NCBI GenBank assembly: GCA_900541035.1
Contig: UQIN01000014.1
Location: 1 to 64,000, forward strand
DNA length: 64,000 nt
Reading direction: 5' to 3'
Origin: an uncultured Collinsella sp.
GTDB lineage: Bacteria > Actinomycetota > Coriobacteriia > Coriobacteriales > Coriobacteriaceae
Shown here: piece by piece, positions 44,849 through 53,898 of the stretch
How positions within the stretch are numbered: the stretch's first letter is position 1
Layout: each line of letters begins with the position of its first letter
Notes under the pieces: model-generated
Seen by the model: only the letters and a program-made list of their open reading frames with translations
Told to the model about the DNA's origin: nothing
The model's database searches: none
Program-made: the position numbers and the translations under genes

Positions 44849-46300
44849 TTACTTTTTGCGGGAATTGGTGAAAGCCATGAGGGCCAGGCCAATAGCCAAC
44901 CAACCGATCACGATGCTCCACTCCACCATGTTGAGGGAGGCGGGAGAGAACGGAATCACGAGCAGGCCGATGATGATGGCGCAGGCAGCGATAGCGAGGC
45001 CGATGCCAAACTTGCCGCCGGGCACCTCGTAGGGACGAGGCAGGTCGGGCTCGGTGAAGCGCATGCGCAGGCAGGCGAGGGCGACCATACCGCAGGAGAA
45101 AATGAAGGCGAGAGCCGACACGTTGGTCAGAGGGATGAGCATGTTCTTGCCCAGGAACGGACCGATGACGGTGATAACGCCCAGAACGACGCAGGCGAGC
45201 TTGGGAGCGCCGGACTTGGGGTCGACCTCGGCGAACTTCTCGGGCAGTTGGCCCTTGCGGCCCATGGCGAGCATGATGCGGCTCGTGGCGCCGTAGAAGG
45301 AGTTCATCGGGCCCATGGGTCCAAGCGTGGCGATGACGAGCATGGCCAGGTACAGAAGCATGTTGATGCCCTTGAGGCAGGCAAGCGCGGGAACCGGGCT
45401 CTTAACAAACTCATGCCAGTCGAGGATGGTGCCGAACGAGTAGATGCAGACCATGTAGAAACCGCCAGCGGCCAGCAGGGCCAGGGAGATGATCTTGCCG
45501 AACTTGTTCCAGTTGAGGCCCTCGGCTGCTTCCTCAGCCTGCTGAGGAATGGTGTCGAAACCGGCGTAGAAGAACGGGGTCAGAACCAGGACCGACACGA
45601 TGCCGGCGAACAGGCTGGCGCCCTCGGTAGCGGCCTTGCCGCCGCCAGCGCCGGTGACCTGGGAGAACACGGGCATGGCGTTGTCCGGCGAGCCGGTGAA
45701 CAGCGAGACGCCCATGGCGAGCAGCATGCCGCAGAGCAGAGCCTTGGTCAGGAAGGCCTGGAGCTTGGCGGCCGAGCTGGCGCCGCGGAAGTTGAGGAAG
45801 ATGACGTAAGCTGCAAAGCCGAGCGCGATCAGCGTCGGGAACAGGTAAACGTCAGCGCCCAGGATGGTGTAGAGCTTGACGGCGCGCAGCCACTCAAGAC
45901 CGGGCAGGCTGCCGAACATCTCGGACACGAGGGTCGAAATAGCGATGGCCTCCCACGGGCACAGGATGCCGTTGCCCAGGGCCAAAAGCCAACCGGTGAT
46001 GTAGCTCAGCGTACGGCCAAAGCTACGATCGACATACTCGACGATGCCGCCCGAGATGGGGATAGCAGCCGTGAGCTCACCGAAAACAGCTCCGACGGGC
46101 ACGAGGAAGATTGCACCCAAGAGGAATGCGATCATAGCGGGAACGGGACCGCCGCCCACGACCATCCAGTCGCCGACCTGCAGAACCCAACCGGTACCGA
46201 TAATGGCACCGAAACCGATGGTGAAGAAGTTCCAGAGCGAAAGCGTTTTCTTCATGCCGCCGTTATCCTCGACTGCAACTTCTGCGTTCTTGTCCGCCAT
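44849..46300 (-). CDS. APC-family amino acid permease
   Basis: This is a 483-residue transporter with about 12 hydrophobic segments. The N-terminal SLWNFFTIGFGAIIGTGWVL carries the APC superfamily substrate loop (GAIIGTGW), and AFTNSRKK ends the protein. Start ATG 46300 has AAGGAGGGG upstream; the frame continues to 46339. It is followed by the amidohydrolase gene. A small GC-rich stem (44801-44808 with 44820-44827) lies between them and may attenuate transcription. Confidence 0.9.
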   Translation of the reverse strand: MADKNAEVAVEDNGGMKKTLSLWNFFTIGFGAIIGTGWVLQVGDWMVVGGGPVPAMIAFLLGAIFLVPVGAVFGELTAAIPISGGIVEYVDRSFGRTLSYITGWLLALGNGILCPWEAIAISTLVSEMFGSLPGLEWLRAVKLYTILGADVYLFPTLIALGFAAYVIFLNFRGASSAAKLQAFLTKALLCGMLLAMGVSLFTGSPDNAMPVFSQVTGAGGGKAATEGASLFAGIVSVLVLTPFFYAGFDTIPQQAEEAAEGLNWNKFGKIISLALLAAGGFYMVCIYSFGTILDWHEFVKSPVPALACLKGINMLLYLAMLVIATLGPMGPMNSFYGATSRIMLAMGRKGQLPEKFAEVDPKSGAPKLACVVLGVITVIGPFLGKNMLIPLTNVSALAFIFSCGMVALACLRMRFTEPDLPRPYEVPGGKFGIGLAIAACAIIIGLLVIPFSPASLNMVEWSIVIGWLAIGLALMAFTNSRKK

Positions 46301-46660
46301 TGTTCCCCTCCTTTCCTTTTTGACGCCCCTTGACGTCACCCCTTGCGCGGTCCGTTTCGCCGCGCTCTTTTATTTCGTGGCTTTAAGATACGGCCTTGGC
46401 GCAGCAGCTCCGCTTGTAGCTCGACCGAAGGCAGAACTGCAAAACGAGCGGCGCCGTTTTTGGGACGAACGGCACGGTTTGCCGCTCATTGTTGCCGCCC
46501 GTCCGACGGGCGTACGCTCATCGGACGCATATTGAGATGTTTTTGAGGCCGTGTGTTTTGCGCCTTTCGTACCGTTTACCGAGCTTTTGACGCGCAGACC
46601 CATTTGTTGCACATCTTTTTTGTAGGATGGACAGGTTATACATGAGACAAGGCGGTACGA
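46301..46660. promoter_or_regulatory. Divergent promoter region, no gene seen
   Basis: These 360 bases separate the permease (-) from the C39-like protein (+). I see no clear -35/-10 pair, operator or small gene. Confidence 0.35.
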
Positions 46661-47695
46661 ATGGCATACGGATACAACGACGGTGATCAACGGCGACAAA
46701 GCGTTCGCCTTGCTGGCCGTACCACGCCGACGCCCAGAAGTGCCACGAGCAGCAATCCGCAACGTCCTCAAGAGCAACCCAGGCCTTCGTCTCGGCAGCA
46801 GGCAAGCAGAACACGGCAGAGTGGCCGTCCGAGCACGGGCACAAGTGCGCAGCAAGATAACCGCTTGGGTGCGCGCACTCGACAGCGCCAGGCCGAGGTT
46901 CCGCAACTGCGCCGCAACGGCGCACGTCAGCCCGGCATCCATATCAACCGCTTCTTTTCGCATCCCCAAGGCGGACGCGACGGCAAGCCTTACCGCTCGA
47001 CATCGCACGTGAATGCCCCCGCCCTGCCGGCTCGTCGACTTTGCCTCGCACTGTGCTCTATCCTCACCTGTTTGGTCTTTGTGCTTATGAGCTCCTGTAT
47101 GTCCCACGGCTCGGCCGGTCTCGAGCCCACCGCCGAGGACAAGCTGCTCAAGGCCCCCGTCGCACCCGGCTATTCGTTTGCGTTTTCGACCCCGCGCTCG
47201 CAATGGCAAGCCGGCACCATGCCCCATATGTATCAGATCGACCCTGCGTGGTCGGAGCTGCCTTACGCCGGCGGCACCATCCGCCAAAATGCCTGCGGGC
47301 CTACGTGCCTCACCATGGTCTATATCTTTAAGACGGGACGCACCGACATGACCCCCGTCGATATGTGCGCGCTTTCCGAGGCGGGCAATTACGCCCCCAC
47401 CGGTGCAACCGAATGGTCGTTTATGACGAGTGGCGCGTGGCAGTTGGGACTTAACGGAACGGAACTCCATATCGATCGCAGCTCCATCACCCAGGCGCTG
47501 CGCTCGGGCGCGCCCGTCATCGCCGCCGTTCGGCCGGGCACCTTTACCAGCGTGGGCCACTACATTGTGCTTTACGGTATTGACGACGCCGACCAGATTG
47601 GCGTCTACGACCCCAACTCGGCCAGCCGCAGCGCCCGCCGCTGGGGCGTCGTAGAGGTCCTCAACGAAGTCGAAGCCATGTGGGCCTACTACTAG
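46661..47695 (+). CDS. Membrane-anchored C39-like peptidase
   Basis: This 344-residue protein starts with about 110 basic, Gln/Arg/Ser/Pro-rich residues that look disordered. One transmembrane helix follows (LCLALCSILTCLVFVLMSS), then an external C39-like papain-fold domain: catalytic Cys in RQNACGPTCLTMVY, His in VGHYIVLYGI and Asn/Asp in GVYDPNSA. Substrates of such C39_2 proteins are unknown. The ribosome binding site is weak (AAGGCGG). Confidence 0.82.
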   Translation: MAYGYNDGDQRRQSVRLAGRTTPTPRSATSSNPQRPQEQPRPSSRQQASRTRQSGRPSTGTSAQQDNRLGARTRQRQAEVPQLRRNGARQPGIHINRFFSHPQGGRDGKPYRSTSHVNAPALPARRLCLALCSILTCLVFVLMSSCMSHGSAGLEPTAEDKLLKAPVAPGYSFAFSTPRSQWQAGTMPHMYQIDPAWSELPYAGGTIRQNACGPTCLTMVYIFKTGRTDMTPVDMCALSEAGNYAPTGATEWSFMTSGAWQLGLNGTELHIDRSSITQALRSGAPVIAAVRPGTFTSVGHYIVLYGIDDADQIGVYDPNSASRSARRWGVVEVLNEVEAMWAYY

Positions 47696-47741
47696 TCATT
47701 GGGGACAGACTTAAATGAGTGGTCGTCGGGGACAGTCTTAC
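47694..47741 (+). repeat. GGGGACAG repeat motif, left copy
   Basis: AGTCATTGGGGACAGACTT at 47694-47712, then a second GGGGACAGTCTT, matches 53809-53827 in the other repeat-rich gap. Such GGGGACAG motifs are common around REP-associated transposase (RAYT) genes; none is visible here. Confidence 0.6.
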
Positions 47742-47799
47742 GGACGCCGGCCGAGAGCAGACGAAAAGGGCCATCCCGAACTGCTTGGAACTGCCAGCA

Positions 47800-47972
47800 C
47801 GGAAAGCGCATCCTGCTTTGGGGCCCAATAGCGGGGTGCGCTTTCCGTTAGCGGCCCGTTTGGGAAACTAGGGACCGCTTTTCGACAATAATCCGGGATG
47901 CATTTTCCGATTGAGGGCCTCAAGGGAAACCGCACCCCATGTTGGACGCTCATTCTGGGATGTGCTTTCCGC
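47800..47972. repeat. Degenerate tandem repeat with ~62-bp period
   Basis: The motif GGGATGYGCTTTCCG occurs at 47833, 47895 and 47958 (spacing 62 and 63) in variants GGGGTGCGCTTTCCG, GGGATGCATTTTCCG and GGGATGTGCTTTCCG. An inverted copy, CGGAAAGCGCATCC, is at 47800-47813. Flanks share a GGCC...GGGAAAC segment between units 1 and 2. No coding sense is seen. Confidence 0.6.
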
Positions 47973-47994
47973 AGTTGATCGATGCGGCCTTTAA

Positions 47995-48096
47995 GGACTG
48001 TCCCAAGCTGCCGGCAGGAAAGGAACGTCCCCAAGTGCCGGGTTTCCGCAGCCTGCAATGCTCCTCATGAACAGCCGCCTCAATAACAAAAGCCCC
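47995..48096 (+). repeat. 102-bp repeat, copy 1
   Basis: This runs from GGACTGTCCCAAGCTGCCGG to the first half of the terminator stem and matches 53899-54000 closely, with no gaps by eye. Both copies end in the GCCCC of a terminator that serves a minus-strand gene. Confidence 0.8.
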
Positions 48097-48121
48097 CGCG
48101 GCCGAAGCGGACCGCGGGGGC
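48092..48121 (-). terminator. Terminator of the beta-glucoside operon
   Basis: GCCCCCGCGG and CCGCGGGGGC pair around CCGAAGCGGA and are followed on the minus strand by TTTTGTTA. It lies 16 bases past the phospho-beta-glucosidase stop. Confidence 0.88.
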
Positions 48122-48137
48122 AACAGACCTGCAAGAG

Positions 48138-49592
48138 TTAACTCAAGTCCTCGCCATTTGATGCAATGACCTTTTGGTACCAGCAGAAGCTGTCCTTTCG
48201 GTAGCGATCGAACGTGCCTTTGCCCATATCATCGGCATCAACATAAACAAAGCCATAGCGCTTCTTCATCTGCCCCGTCGAGGCCGACACCAAATCGATA
48301 CAGCCCCACGGCGTGTATCCCATCAGGTCAACACCGTCCTCGACAATTGCATCGCGCAGCGCAAGAATATGCCTTCGCAGGTAATCAATATGATACGCAT
48401 CGTGGACTTTGCCGTCTTCCAGCGCATCGAGTCCGCCCACACCGTTCTCGGCGATAAAGAGCGGAAGATGGTAACGATCGTGGTAGCCGGCAAGCGTCAC
48501 GCGCAAACCCAGCGCATCGATCTGCCACTTCCAGGCAGTCTCTTTATCCTTGAGGTACGGATTGCGCAACGTCGGGAACACGTTGCCCTCCGCCTTCTCA
48601 GCGATCACCTGGTCATCGGCGCACACCAAGCGCGAGCAATAGTACGAGAACGAGATGAAGTCGACGGTATGCTCGGCCAGATACTCCGTATCGCCCGGCT
48701 CAAAGGGCACGTGAACACCCTCTTTCTCGAGCGCACGCAGCTTCCAAGTAGGATAGGCGCCCGCAGCCATCACGTCAGTGTAGAAGTAGCGGCCGCGGTC
48801 CTCCTCATACGCAAGCCATACGTCCTCGGGCGCACAACGGTACGGATAGGTCGCACCGGCAGCGACCATGCAACCCACCTTGTTTGCGGGATCGATCTTG
48901 TGCAGAATCTCGACAGCGCGAGCGCTCGCCATAAACATATGGTGCGAGAACGCCGCAGTCACGGCTGCACGGTCACGCTCATCCTCGAGCGTGACACCCG
49001 CGTTGAGATAGGACAGCGCCACGCTGTTGATCTCGTTGAACGTAAGCCAATAACGCACGAGGCCCTGGTACGCGCGTCCGACGGTCTCGACGTAGTGCGC
49101 ATACCGCTCGATCATCTCTCGGCTTTGCCAGCCACCATAGCGCTCGACCAGAGCCAACGGATAGTCGTAGTGCGACAGCGTCACAAGCGGCTCGATTCCA
49201 TGCTCGCGCAGCGCCTCGAATACCTGACGGTAAAACTCCAAGCCCTCGCCGTTGGGCTCGGCCTCCATCCCTGTGGGAAAAATACGGCTCCAGCAAATTG
49301 AAAGACGCAGGCACTTAAAGCCCATCTCGGCAAAGAGCTCGACATCCTCGTGCCAATGATGGAAGAAGTCGTTGCCCCAGCGGCATGGATACAGCCTGTC
49401 CGGATCGTCCACGGGCTTTTGCCTGCCAAACATTACATCCCAGCGGTCGGAACCCTGTGGGATCAGGTCGGAGTGCGACATGCCGCGGCCGCCCTCGTTC
49501 CAGCCCCCTTCGGCCTGGTTGGCGGCGAGGGCACCACCCCACAAAAAGCCCTCGGGCATACCGGCGGCAGACGTTCTGTCAAAGTAACTCAT
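48138..49592 (-). CDS. GH1 6-phospho-beta-glucosidase
   Basis: This 484-residue family 1 glycosidase probably cleaves phosphorylated beta-glucosides delivered by the PTS genes upstream. Motifs are FLWGGALAANQAEGGWNEGG, YWLTFNEINS (acid/base Glu) and LFIAENGVGG (nucleophile Glu). ATG 49592 begins one base after the IIC stop, so translation is coupled. It is the last gene of the operon. Confidence 0.92.
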   Translation of the reverse strand: MSYFDRTSAAGMPEGFLWGGALAANQAEGGWNEGGRGMSHSDLIPQGSDRWDVMFGRQKPVDDPDRLYPCRWGNDFFHHWHEDVELFAEMGFKCLRLSICWSRIFPTGMEAEPNGEGLEFYRQVFEALREHGIEPLVTLSHYDYPLALVERYGGWQSREMIERYAHYVETVGRAYQGLVRYWLTFNEINSVALSYLNAGVTLEDERDRAAVTAAFSHHMFMASARAVEILHKIDPANKVGCMVAAGATYPYRCAPEDVWLAYEEDRGRYFYTDVMAAGAYPTWKLRALEKEGVHVPFEPGDTEYLAEHTVDFISFSYYCSRLVCADDQVIAEKAEGNVFPTLRNPYLKDKETAWKWQIDALGLRVTLAGYHDRYHLPLFIAENGVGGLDALEDGKVHDAYHIDYLRRHILALRDAIVEDGVDLMGYTPWGCIDLVSASTGQMKKRYGFVYVDADDMGKGTFDRYRKDSFCWYQKVIASNGEDLS

Positions 49593-49593
49593 G

Positions 49594-50943
49594 CTACTCA
49601 GCATCCTCGGCAGAAGCTGCCGCGGCGTTCTCCTGCTCCTGAGCCAGGAGCTGGTTATCGTACACCTTAAAGAACGGGTACCAGACCACAGCCATGACCA
49701 CGATCAAAACGATCGTAAACACCCAGATGCGCGGGTCGAGGCACTGGACAAAGCCCTGAACGAAGATGGGGAACGTGCCGCTCACCAAGATGTAGAAGTT
49801 AGAGACAAGACCCAGTGAGACCGCACCCCAATACAGCAGGGCCGAGATCATGCCGCCTAGCACAAACGGAATCATGAGGATCGGGTTGAAGATGATGGGC
49901 GCGCCGAAGATCGCGGGCTCGGAGATACGGAAGAAGCTCGGCACGATCGATGCCCTGCCAAATGCCTTGAGCTGCTGCGACTTTGCCCTAAACGCGCAGA
50001 GCGCCACAAAAGAGAACGTATTACCCGTGCCGCCGATGAGGTTGATGGCCAACGACATGAGCACCGGGTGGAACTCAAGCGGCTGCCCGGCAGCATAGAG
50101 CGAGGCGTTGGCGGCAAAGGCGGCAAGCGAGACCGGGGCGGTGATGGGCATTACGATCATGTTGCCGTGGACGCCAAAGCACCAAAACAGCAGCGTCATG
50201 AAGCAGATAAGCAGTGCGCCGGGCACAGAGTCAACTGCGACGGAAAGCGGGGCAGCGAGCAGCTTCTCGATAACCGAGGGGATGGACAGCGCGGGATCGA
50301 TCATCTGGATCAGCAGGTTGCCGCCAAAGAAGATGAGGATGTTGGCGAGCATAGGTACGATGGCGCCAAAGGTTTCGGACAAAAACGGCGGCACGCCATC
50401 GGGCATCTTGATGGTGATGCCCTTGGTCTGGCAGAAGCGCGTGACCTCGACGGAGACCAAGGCAACGATGATGGCGGTAAACAGGCCCTGCGCACCCAGA
50501 TAGGTGCAGGGGACCGCCTGGAGCACGGACTCGTCAGCAAGCTGGTAGTAGGACGACGGCGCCGCGGCGATCAGGAACATCACCAGCGAGGTCATGCCGG
50601 CGTTAAGCTTGGGCATCTTGTAGGTGCCCGCCAGGTTATAGGCGATTGCGAACGTCACGATCACCGACAGTATGCCCATCGTCATATTGAAGGGGATGAG
50701 CAGCGTGAGCTTATTGGCCGTCGCAAAATCGAGCCAAGGGCCAAAGACGGACCAGAACCCGCCCTGCGCCACCAGGTCGGCCGTGACCGGCGGGTTGGCG
50801 AGGATCATAAAGACGGCAGATACCAAGATGAAGCTGATCGCGCTCATAAAGCCCTTTTGCATGGAGGCAAAGTGGCGCTCGGTGCCGCAGAAATTGGCGA
50901 TAGGGGTCAGTTTTTCCTGAAGCAGGGTCATGAACTTCTCCAT
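49594..50943 (-). CDS. PTS lactose/cellobiose-family transporter subunit IIC
   Basis: This 449-residue membrane subunit has about ten hydrophobic segments and the CelB-like features FGVHGNMIVMPITAP and SFFRISEPAIFGAPIIFNP. It imports and helps phosphorylate a disaccharide, probably cellobiose or another beta-glucoside given the GH1 gene. AGGAGG precedes the ATG, nine bases after the IIB stop. The C-terminus is Glu/Ala-rich. Confidence 0.93.
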   Translation of the reverse strand: MEKFMTLLQEKLTPIANFCGTERHFASMQKGFMSAISFILVSAVFMILANPPVTADLVAQGGFWSVFGPWLDFATANKLTLLIPFNMTMGILSVIVTFAIAYNLAGTYKMPKLNAGMTSLVMFLIAAAPSSYYQLADESVLQAVPCTYLGAQGLFTAIIVALVSVEVTRFCQTKGITIKMPDGVPPFLSETFGAIVPMLANILIFFGGNLLIQMIDPALSIPSVIEKLLAAPLSVAVDSVPGALLICFMTLLFWCFGVHGNMIVMPITAPVSLAAFAANASLYAAGQPLEFHPVLMSLAINLIGGTGNTFSFVALCAFRAKSQQLKAFGRASIVPSFFRISEPAIFGAPIIFNPILMIPFVLGGMISALLYWGAVSLGLVSNFYILVSGTFPIFVQGFVQCLDPRIWVFTIVLIVVMAVVWYPFFKVYDNQLLAQEQENAAAASAEDAE

Positions 50944-50952
50944 GGTCGCCTC

Positions 50953-51246
50953 CTAACCCAACAGCGACTGGGCGAGTGCCAGCACGTTGGCGGCGTTGCC
51001 CATGCCGTAGTCCTGTGCGGGGATGACCGCGGTCGGCTTACCGCTCCCCTGCTTGACGGTGTTGAGCTGGTAGGACACCTGCGGCCCCAAGAGCAGCACG
51101 TCATAATTGGCGCACGTCTCCTGATACTCGCCGATACCCACCGCATCGATATCGAGCTCGATGCCGTTTTGCTCCGCATATTTCTCGAGTTTCTTCATCA
51201 GAATGCTTGTAGACAGACCAGCTGCGCAAACAAGAAGGATCTTCAT
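50953..51246 (-). CDS. PTS lactose/cellobiose-family subunit IIB
   Basis: This 97-residue subunit carries the phospho-Cys in ILLVCAAGLSTSILMKKL and accepts phosphate from IIA. ATG 51246 with AAGGGAAT upstream gives the usual length; the frame extends upstream without need. It sits between IIA and IIC. Confidence 0.93.
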   Translation of the reverse strand: MKILLVCAAGLSTSILMKKLEKYAEQNGIELDIDAVGIGEYQETCANYDVLLLGPQVSYQLNTVKQGSGKPTAVIPAQDYGMGNAANVLALAQSLLG

Positions 51247-51292
51247 AAGGGATTCCCTTCGCATTGATTGGTTGGATAGTCACCGCACGCCG

Positions 51293-51619
51293 CTAGGCGT
51301 TCTTGGTTGCAGTGCACTCATACAGGCAGATCAGCTCCTGCACGAGCTCCTGAGCAAGCATGGAGCACATGAGGTGGTCCTGAGCATGGACCAGCAACAC
51401 ATCCACCGACAGATGCTCGCCCGCTGCCTCAGTCGAAAGCAGCTGCGTTTGGATGTGGTGAGCCTTGATTCCCGCATCCTTTGACTGCTTCATGAGTTTG
51501 GCGGCGGCGTCAAAATCCCCCGCTTTTGCCTTTTCAAGGGCTTCGAAGGCAAGGCTGCGTGCCTCTCCCGCTGCAGCGACCAGCTGAAACGAAACCATCT
51601 CGGTTCCCTGATCGTCCAT
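51293..51619 (-). CDS. PTS lactose/cellobiose-family subunit IIA
   Basis: This 108-residue helical subunit has the phosphorylated His in LLVHAQDHLM and the helix EARSLAFEALEKAKAGDFDA. It takes phosphate from HPr and passes it to IIB. A GAATATTC palindrome with matching flanks (51654-51666) about 35 bases upstream could be the regulator's target. Confidence 0.92.
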   Translation of the reverse strand: MDDQGTEMVSFQLVAAAGEARSLAFEALEKAKAGDFDAAAKLMKQSKDAGIKAHHIQTQLLSTEAAGEHLSVDVLLVHAQDHLMCSMLAQELVQELICLYECTATKNA

Positions 51620-51738
51620 AACGGTCTCCTCTCCCGTGATGTTTGGTTTGTACTTGAATATTCGAAACGCCTATCTCCCGCCCGCAATCCTCGAGGTTTA
51701 TTGCAGGTAGACAGACAGGGTTATCGACAAAAGAAGTC

Positions 51739-52440
51739 TTAAGCCGTATGCGCTTGCACAAGCGCCATCAGCTCATGCCAGGACCGGCGCTCGCGTAGGC
51801 GCTCGACCCCCTGGCGGTCCATAAAGATCTCGGCGAGCAGTGAGCTCAAGATCCGCGCCTCATCGCCGCCCGACCGGGCAAACGACACCATAAAGACGAT
51901 ATCGACCTCATGGCCGTATTCGTCCCAAAGAATGGGATGTTCGAGCAGGCCCACGGTAACAAAGGCCTCGGCGCTCAAGGGATGCATCCCATGGGGCATG
52001 GCTACCCCATTGCCAAACGAGGTGGCACTCGCGCTCTCGCGCTCGGCGACCTCTTGGGCAAACTGGGCATCGACACGGCCGCTCTCGACGGCGCGCTCGG
52101 AGAGATATCGGAGAACGGCCTGCTTCGACGACGCCTCAACGCGGTTGAAGAACAGGGCACGGCTAAAGAAAGAGCTTACGGAGTCCGATTGCGCAGTGTC
52201 GTCGCTCAGCACCTTGCGGATAGCGTTGACATCGCTCGTCTCCAAGAAGAAATCGGCCTCGCGGACGGGCACGGGCAACTTGACGTTGAGCGGCACCGTT
52301 GTGAACACGTAGTCGATGTGCGAAAAATCGAACGTTCCCACGCGGGCGACATCGCATGTCTCAATCGAATCGATATACATGCCAACTGCTTGCGGTACTG
52401 GTGCTCGAGCATACGGGCGCTTCCCGCTCCCGAGGCGCAC
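51739..52440 (-). CDS. C-terminal part of frameshifted PRD regulator (EIIB end and EIIA)
   Basis: From about 52384 downwards this frame continues the regulator encoded at 52206-53633: the rest of the EIIB-like domain (GMYIDSIETCDVARVGTFDF, DYVFTTVPL) and a type-2 EIIA domain with the His in GVAMPHGMHPLS. The residues between 52440 and about 52384 are out of frame and not meaningful. There is no separate start or ribosome binding site, so the part is probably not made as an independent protein. One base appears to be missing at about 52381-52390. Confidence 0.75.
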   Translation of the reverse strand: MRLGSGKRPYARAPVPQAVGMYIDSIETCDVARVGTFDFSHIDYVFTTVPLNVKLPVPVREADFFLETSDVNAIRKVLSDDTAQSDSVSSFFSRALFFNRVEASSKQAVLRYLSERAVESGRVDAQFAQEVAERESASATSFGNGVAMPHGMHPLSAEAFVTVGLLEHPILWDEYGHEVDIVFMVSFARSGGDEARILSSLLAEIFMDRQGVERLRERRSWHELMALVQAHTA

Positions 52441-53633
52441 ACGATCAGGATGCGCTTGCGACGCGGCTGGTCGGCTTGCTGCTCGAGGGCCAGGGCAAAT
52501 GCCATGGCGATGTAGCCGAGCTCTTCATCAGAGGGCTGGCTGCCAAAATGACGCTCGAGTACCTGCGAGGTGCCAGCTGCCATCGAATAGGCCAACGGAA
52601 ACCTCGTCTTGATATCGGGCAGCATGGGGTTATCCATATGCATGTGATATTCAAGGCGATAGCCCAGAGGGCCGATATGCCGAGCAAGGTTCATGCGAAG
52701 TTCAAGATCGCCGCTAAAGTCAAACCTAAACTCATCGTTGACCGCACGTACCATCTCGGAAGCAATCTCCCACATCTCGTCCGAGATAACGGCAGAGCCC
52801 TTCTCGGGCACGCCCGTGCCCCTGCCGAGCAAATGGATTGCGATAAAGGCAACCTCTTCTCGGGGCATGCTCACGCCCAGGGCATCCTTGATGTTTGCGG
52901 CAATCTGGAAAGCCGCGGCGTATTCGCGCGTTCCCTCCAGTTTTTGAACGTCCGATTCTGCAGCTGGGACATAGCAGCCCTGCTCGATGCGGCCAAGAGC
53001 AATGTAAAGATGCATGATGAGATTGCGGGATGCCAGCGAGCTCACCGTGACGGGCGAGGCAGTCAGGGCATCGTCCACACATGCGGCGATGGCCCGCAGG
53101 CGCTCGGCGAGCTCTGCATCGTCGGTGTCGGGCAACACGGGCCTCACCAGCGAGGCCAGACACAGACGCCGTTGCGACTCCCCACCCGCAACGCGGATTC
53201 CGTAGCGTGGGCGCTTTTCGAGCGTTAAGTCAAATTGGGCGAGTTTCTGCTCTACCAGACGCATGTCATTGGACAGAGTCCGCGCCGAAACGTAGAGTAA
53301 ATCCGCATACTCCTCAATCGTCACCCACTGGGACCGCATGAGGAGGTCGTTAAGAAGGAAGGACACACGGCCATCGCGCGTATCAGGAATGCCCGGATGG
53401 GCCAGAGCCGCACCGTCTAGCAAGCGAGCAAGCTCATCTGCACGTGCAACATCGATACGATACTGCCCCTTGCTGCCAACGATGCGTGCAACCCCTGCAA
53501 GGCTGTCGTTTGCGCGATGGATATAGTTTCTCACGGCGCGCTCGCTTACCTCGAGACGCTTGGCAAGTACCGCGACAGCGACAGGCTGAGCGTCCTCGAT
53601 CATATTTACAAGCTGCTTGACGCGAGCATCCAT
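52206..53633 (-). CDS. PRD-containing PTS regulator (LicR/BglG-type), N-terminal part
   Basis: This part has an HTH (VAVLAKRLEVSERAVRNYIH), a second Mga-like HTH, PRD1 and PRD2 (RHIGPLGYRLEYHMHMDNPM; DEELGYIAMAFALALE) and the start of an EIIB domain (ILIVCASGAGSARMLEHQYR). After LEHQYRKQ the frame becomes nonsense to the stop at 52206, while the other frame continues the EIIB and EIIA domains. The intact gene would be 51739-53633, about 630 residues, the size of LicR-type activators. It lies just upstream of the PTS operon on the same strand and should control it. Confidence 0.85.
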   Translation of the reverse strand: MDARVKQLVNMIEDAQPVAVAVLAKRLEVSERAVRNYIHRANDSLAGVARIVGSKGQYRIDVARADELARLLDGAALAHPGIPDTRDGRVSFLLNDLLMRSQWVTIEEYADLLYVSARTLSNDMRLVEQKLAQFDLTLEKRPRYGIRVAGGESQRRLCLASLVRPVLPDTDDAELAERLRAIAACVDDALTASPVTVSSLASRNLIMHLYIALGRIEQGCYVPAAESDVQKLEGTREYAAAFQIAANIKDALGVSMPREEVAFIAIHLLGRGTGVPEKGSAVISDEMWEIASEMVRAVNDEFRFDFSGDLELRMNLARHIGPLGYRLEYHMHMDNPMLPDIKTRFPLAYSMAAGTSQVLERHFGSQPSDEELGYIAMAFALALEQQADQPRRKRILIVCASGAGSARMLEHQYRKQLACISIRLRHAMSPAWERSIFRTSTTCSQRCRSTSSCPCPSARPISSWRRAMSTLSARC

Positions 53634-53898
53634 GTCCTCCTCCTTCCCCTGCGTCTAGTCTAACGCGGTAAAGAATGACACTCCACGTCGCGCTCGTTCC
53701 GCCAACTCGGAACAGGTTGCGGGGAGTCCAGCTAAACTTATAGGGAGCACGGAGAGAGGGCCCGAAAGCAATGCGTCGGTGTGGGATGCGCCTTCCCAGC
53801 CATTGGGCAGTCATTGGGGACAGACTTGAATGAGTAGTCGTTGGGGACGTTCTTGTTTGACTAGTCGTTTAAGAACGTCCCCAATGACTACCAGAAAA
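53634..53898. repeat. Repeat-rich gap with GGGGACAG/GGGGACGTTCTT inverted copies
   Basis: No gene is seen. AGTCATTGGGGACAGACTT at 53809-53827 repeats 47694-47712. GTTGGGGACGTTCTT (about 53839-53853) and AAGAACGTCCCCAAT (about 53871-53885) form an inverted repeat. GTGGGATGCGCCTTCCC near 53780 resembles the tandem-repeat motif at 47833. Confidence 0.6.

Noticed and set aside
46370..47560. 396-codon minus-strand frame opposite the C39-like gene
   Set aside because: Arg/Ala/Gly-rich antisense frame without domains; the plus-strand protein has a membrane helix and catalytic motifs.
47800..48000. CRISPR-like spaced repeats
   Set aside because: Repeats are only about 15 bases, degenerate, three in number, and no cas gene is nearby.
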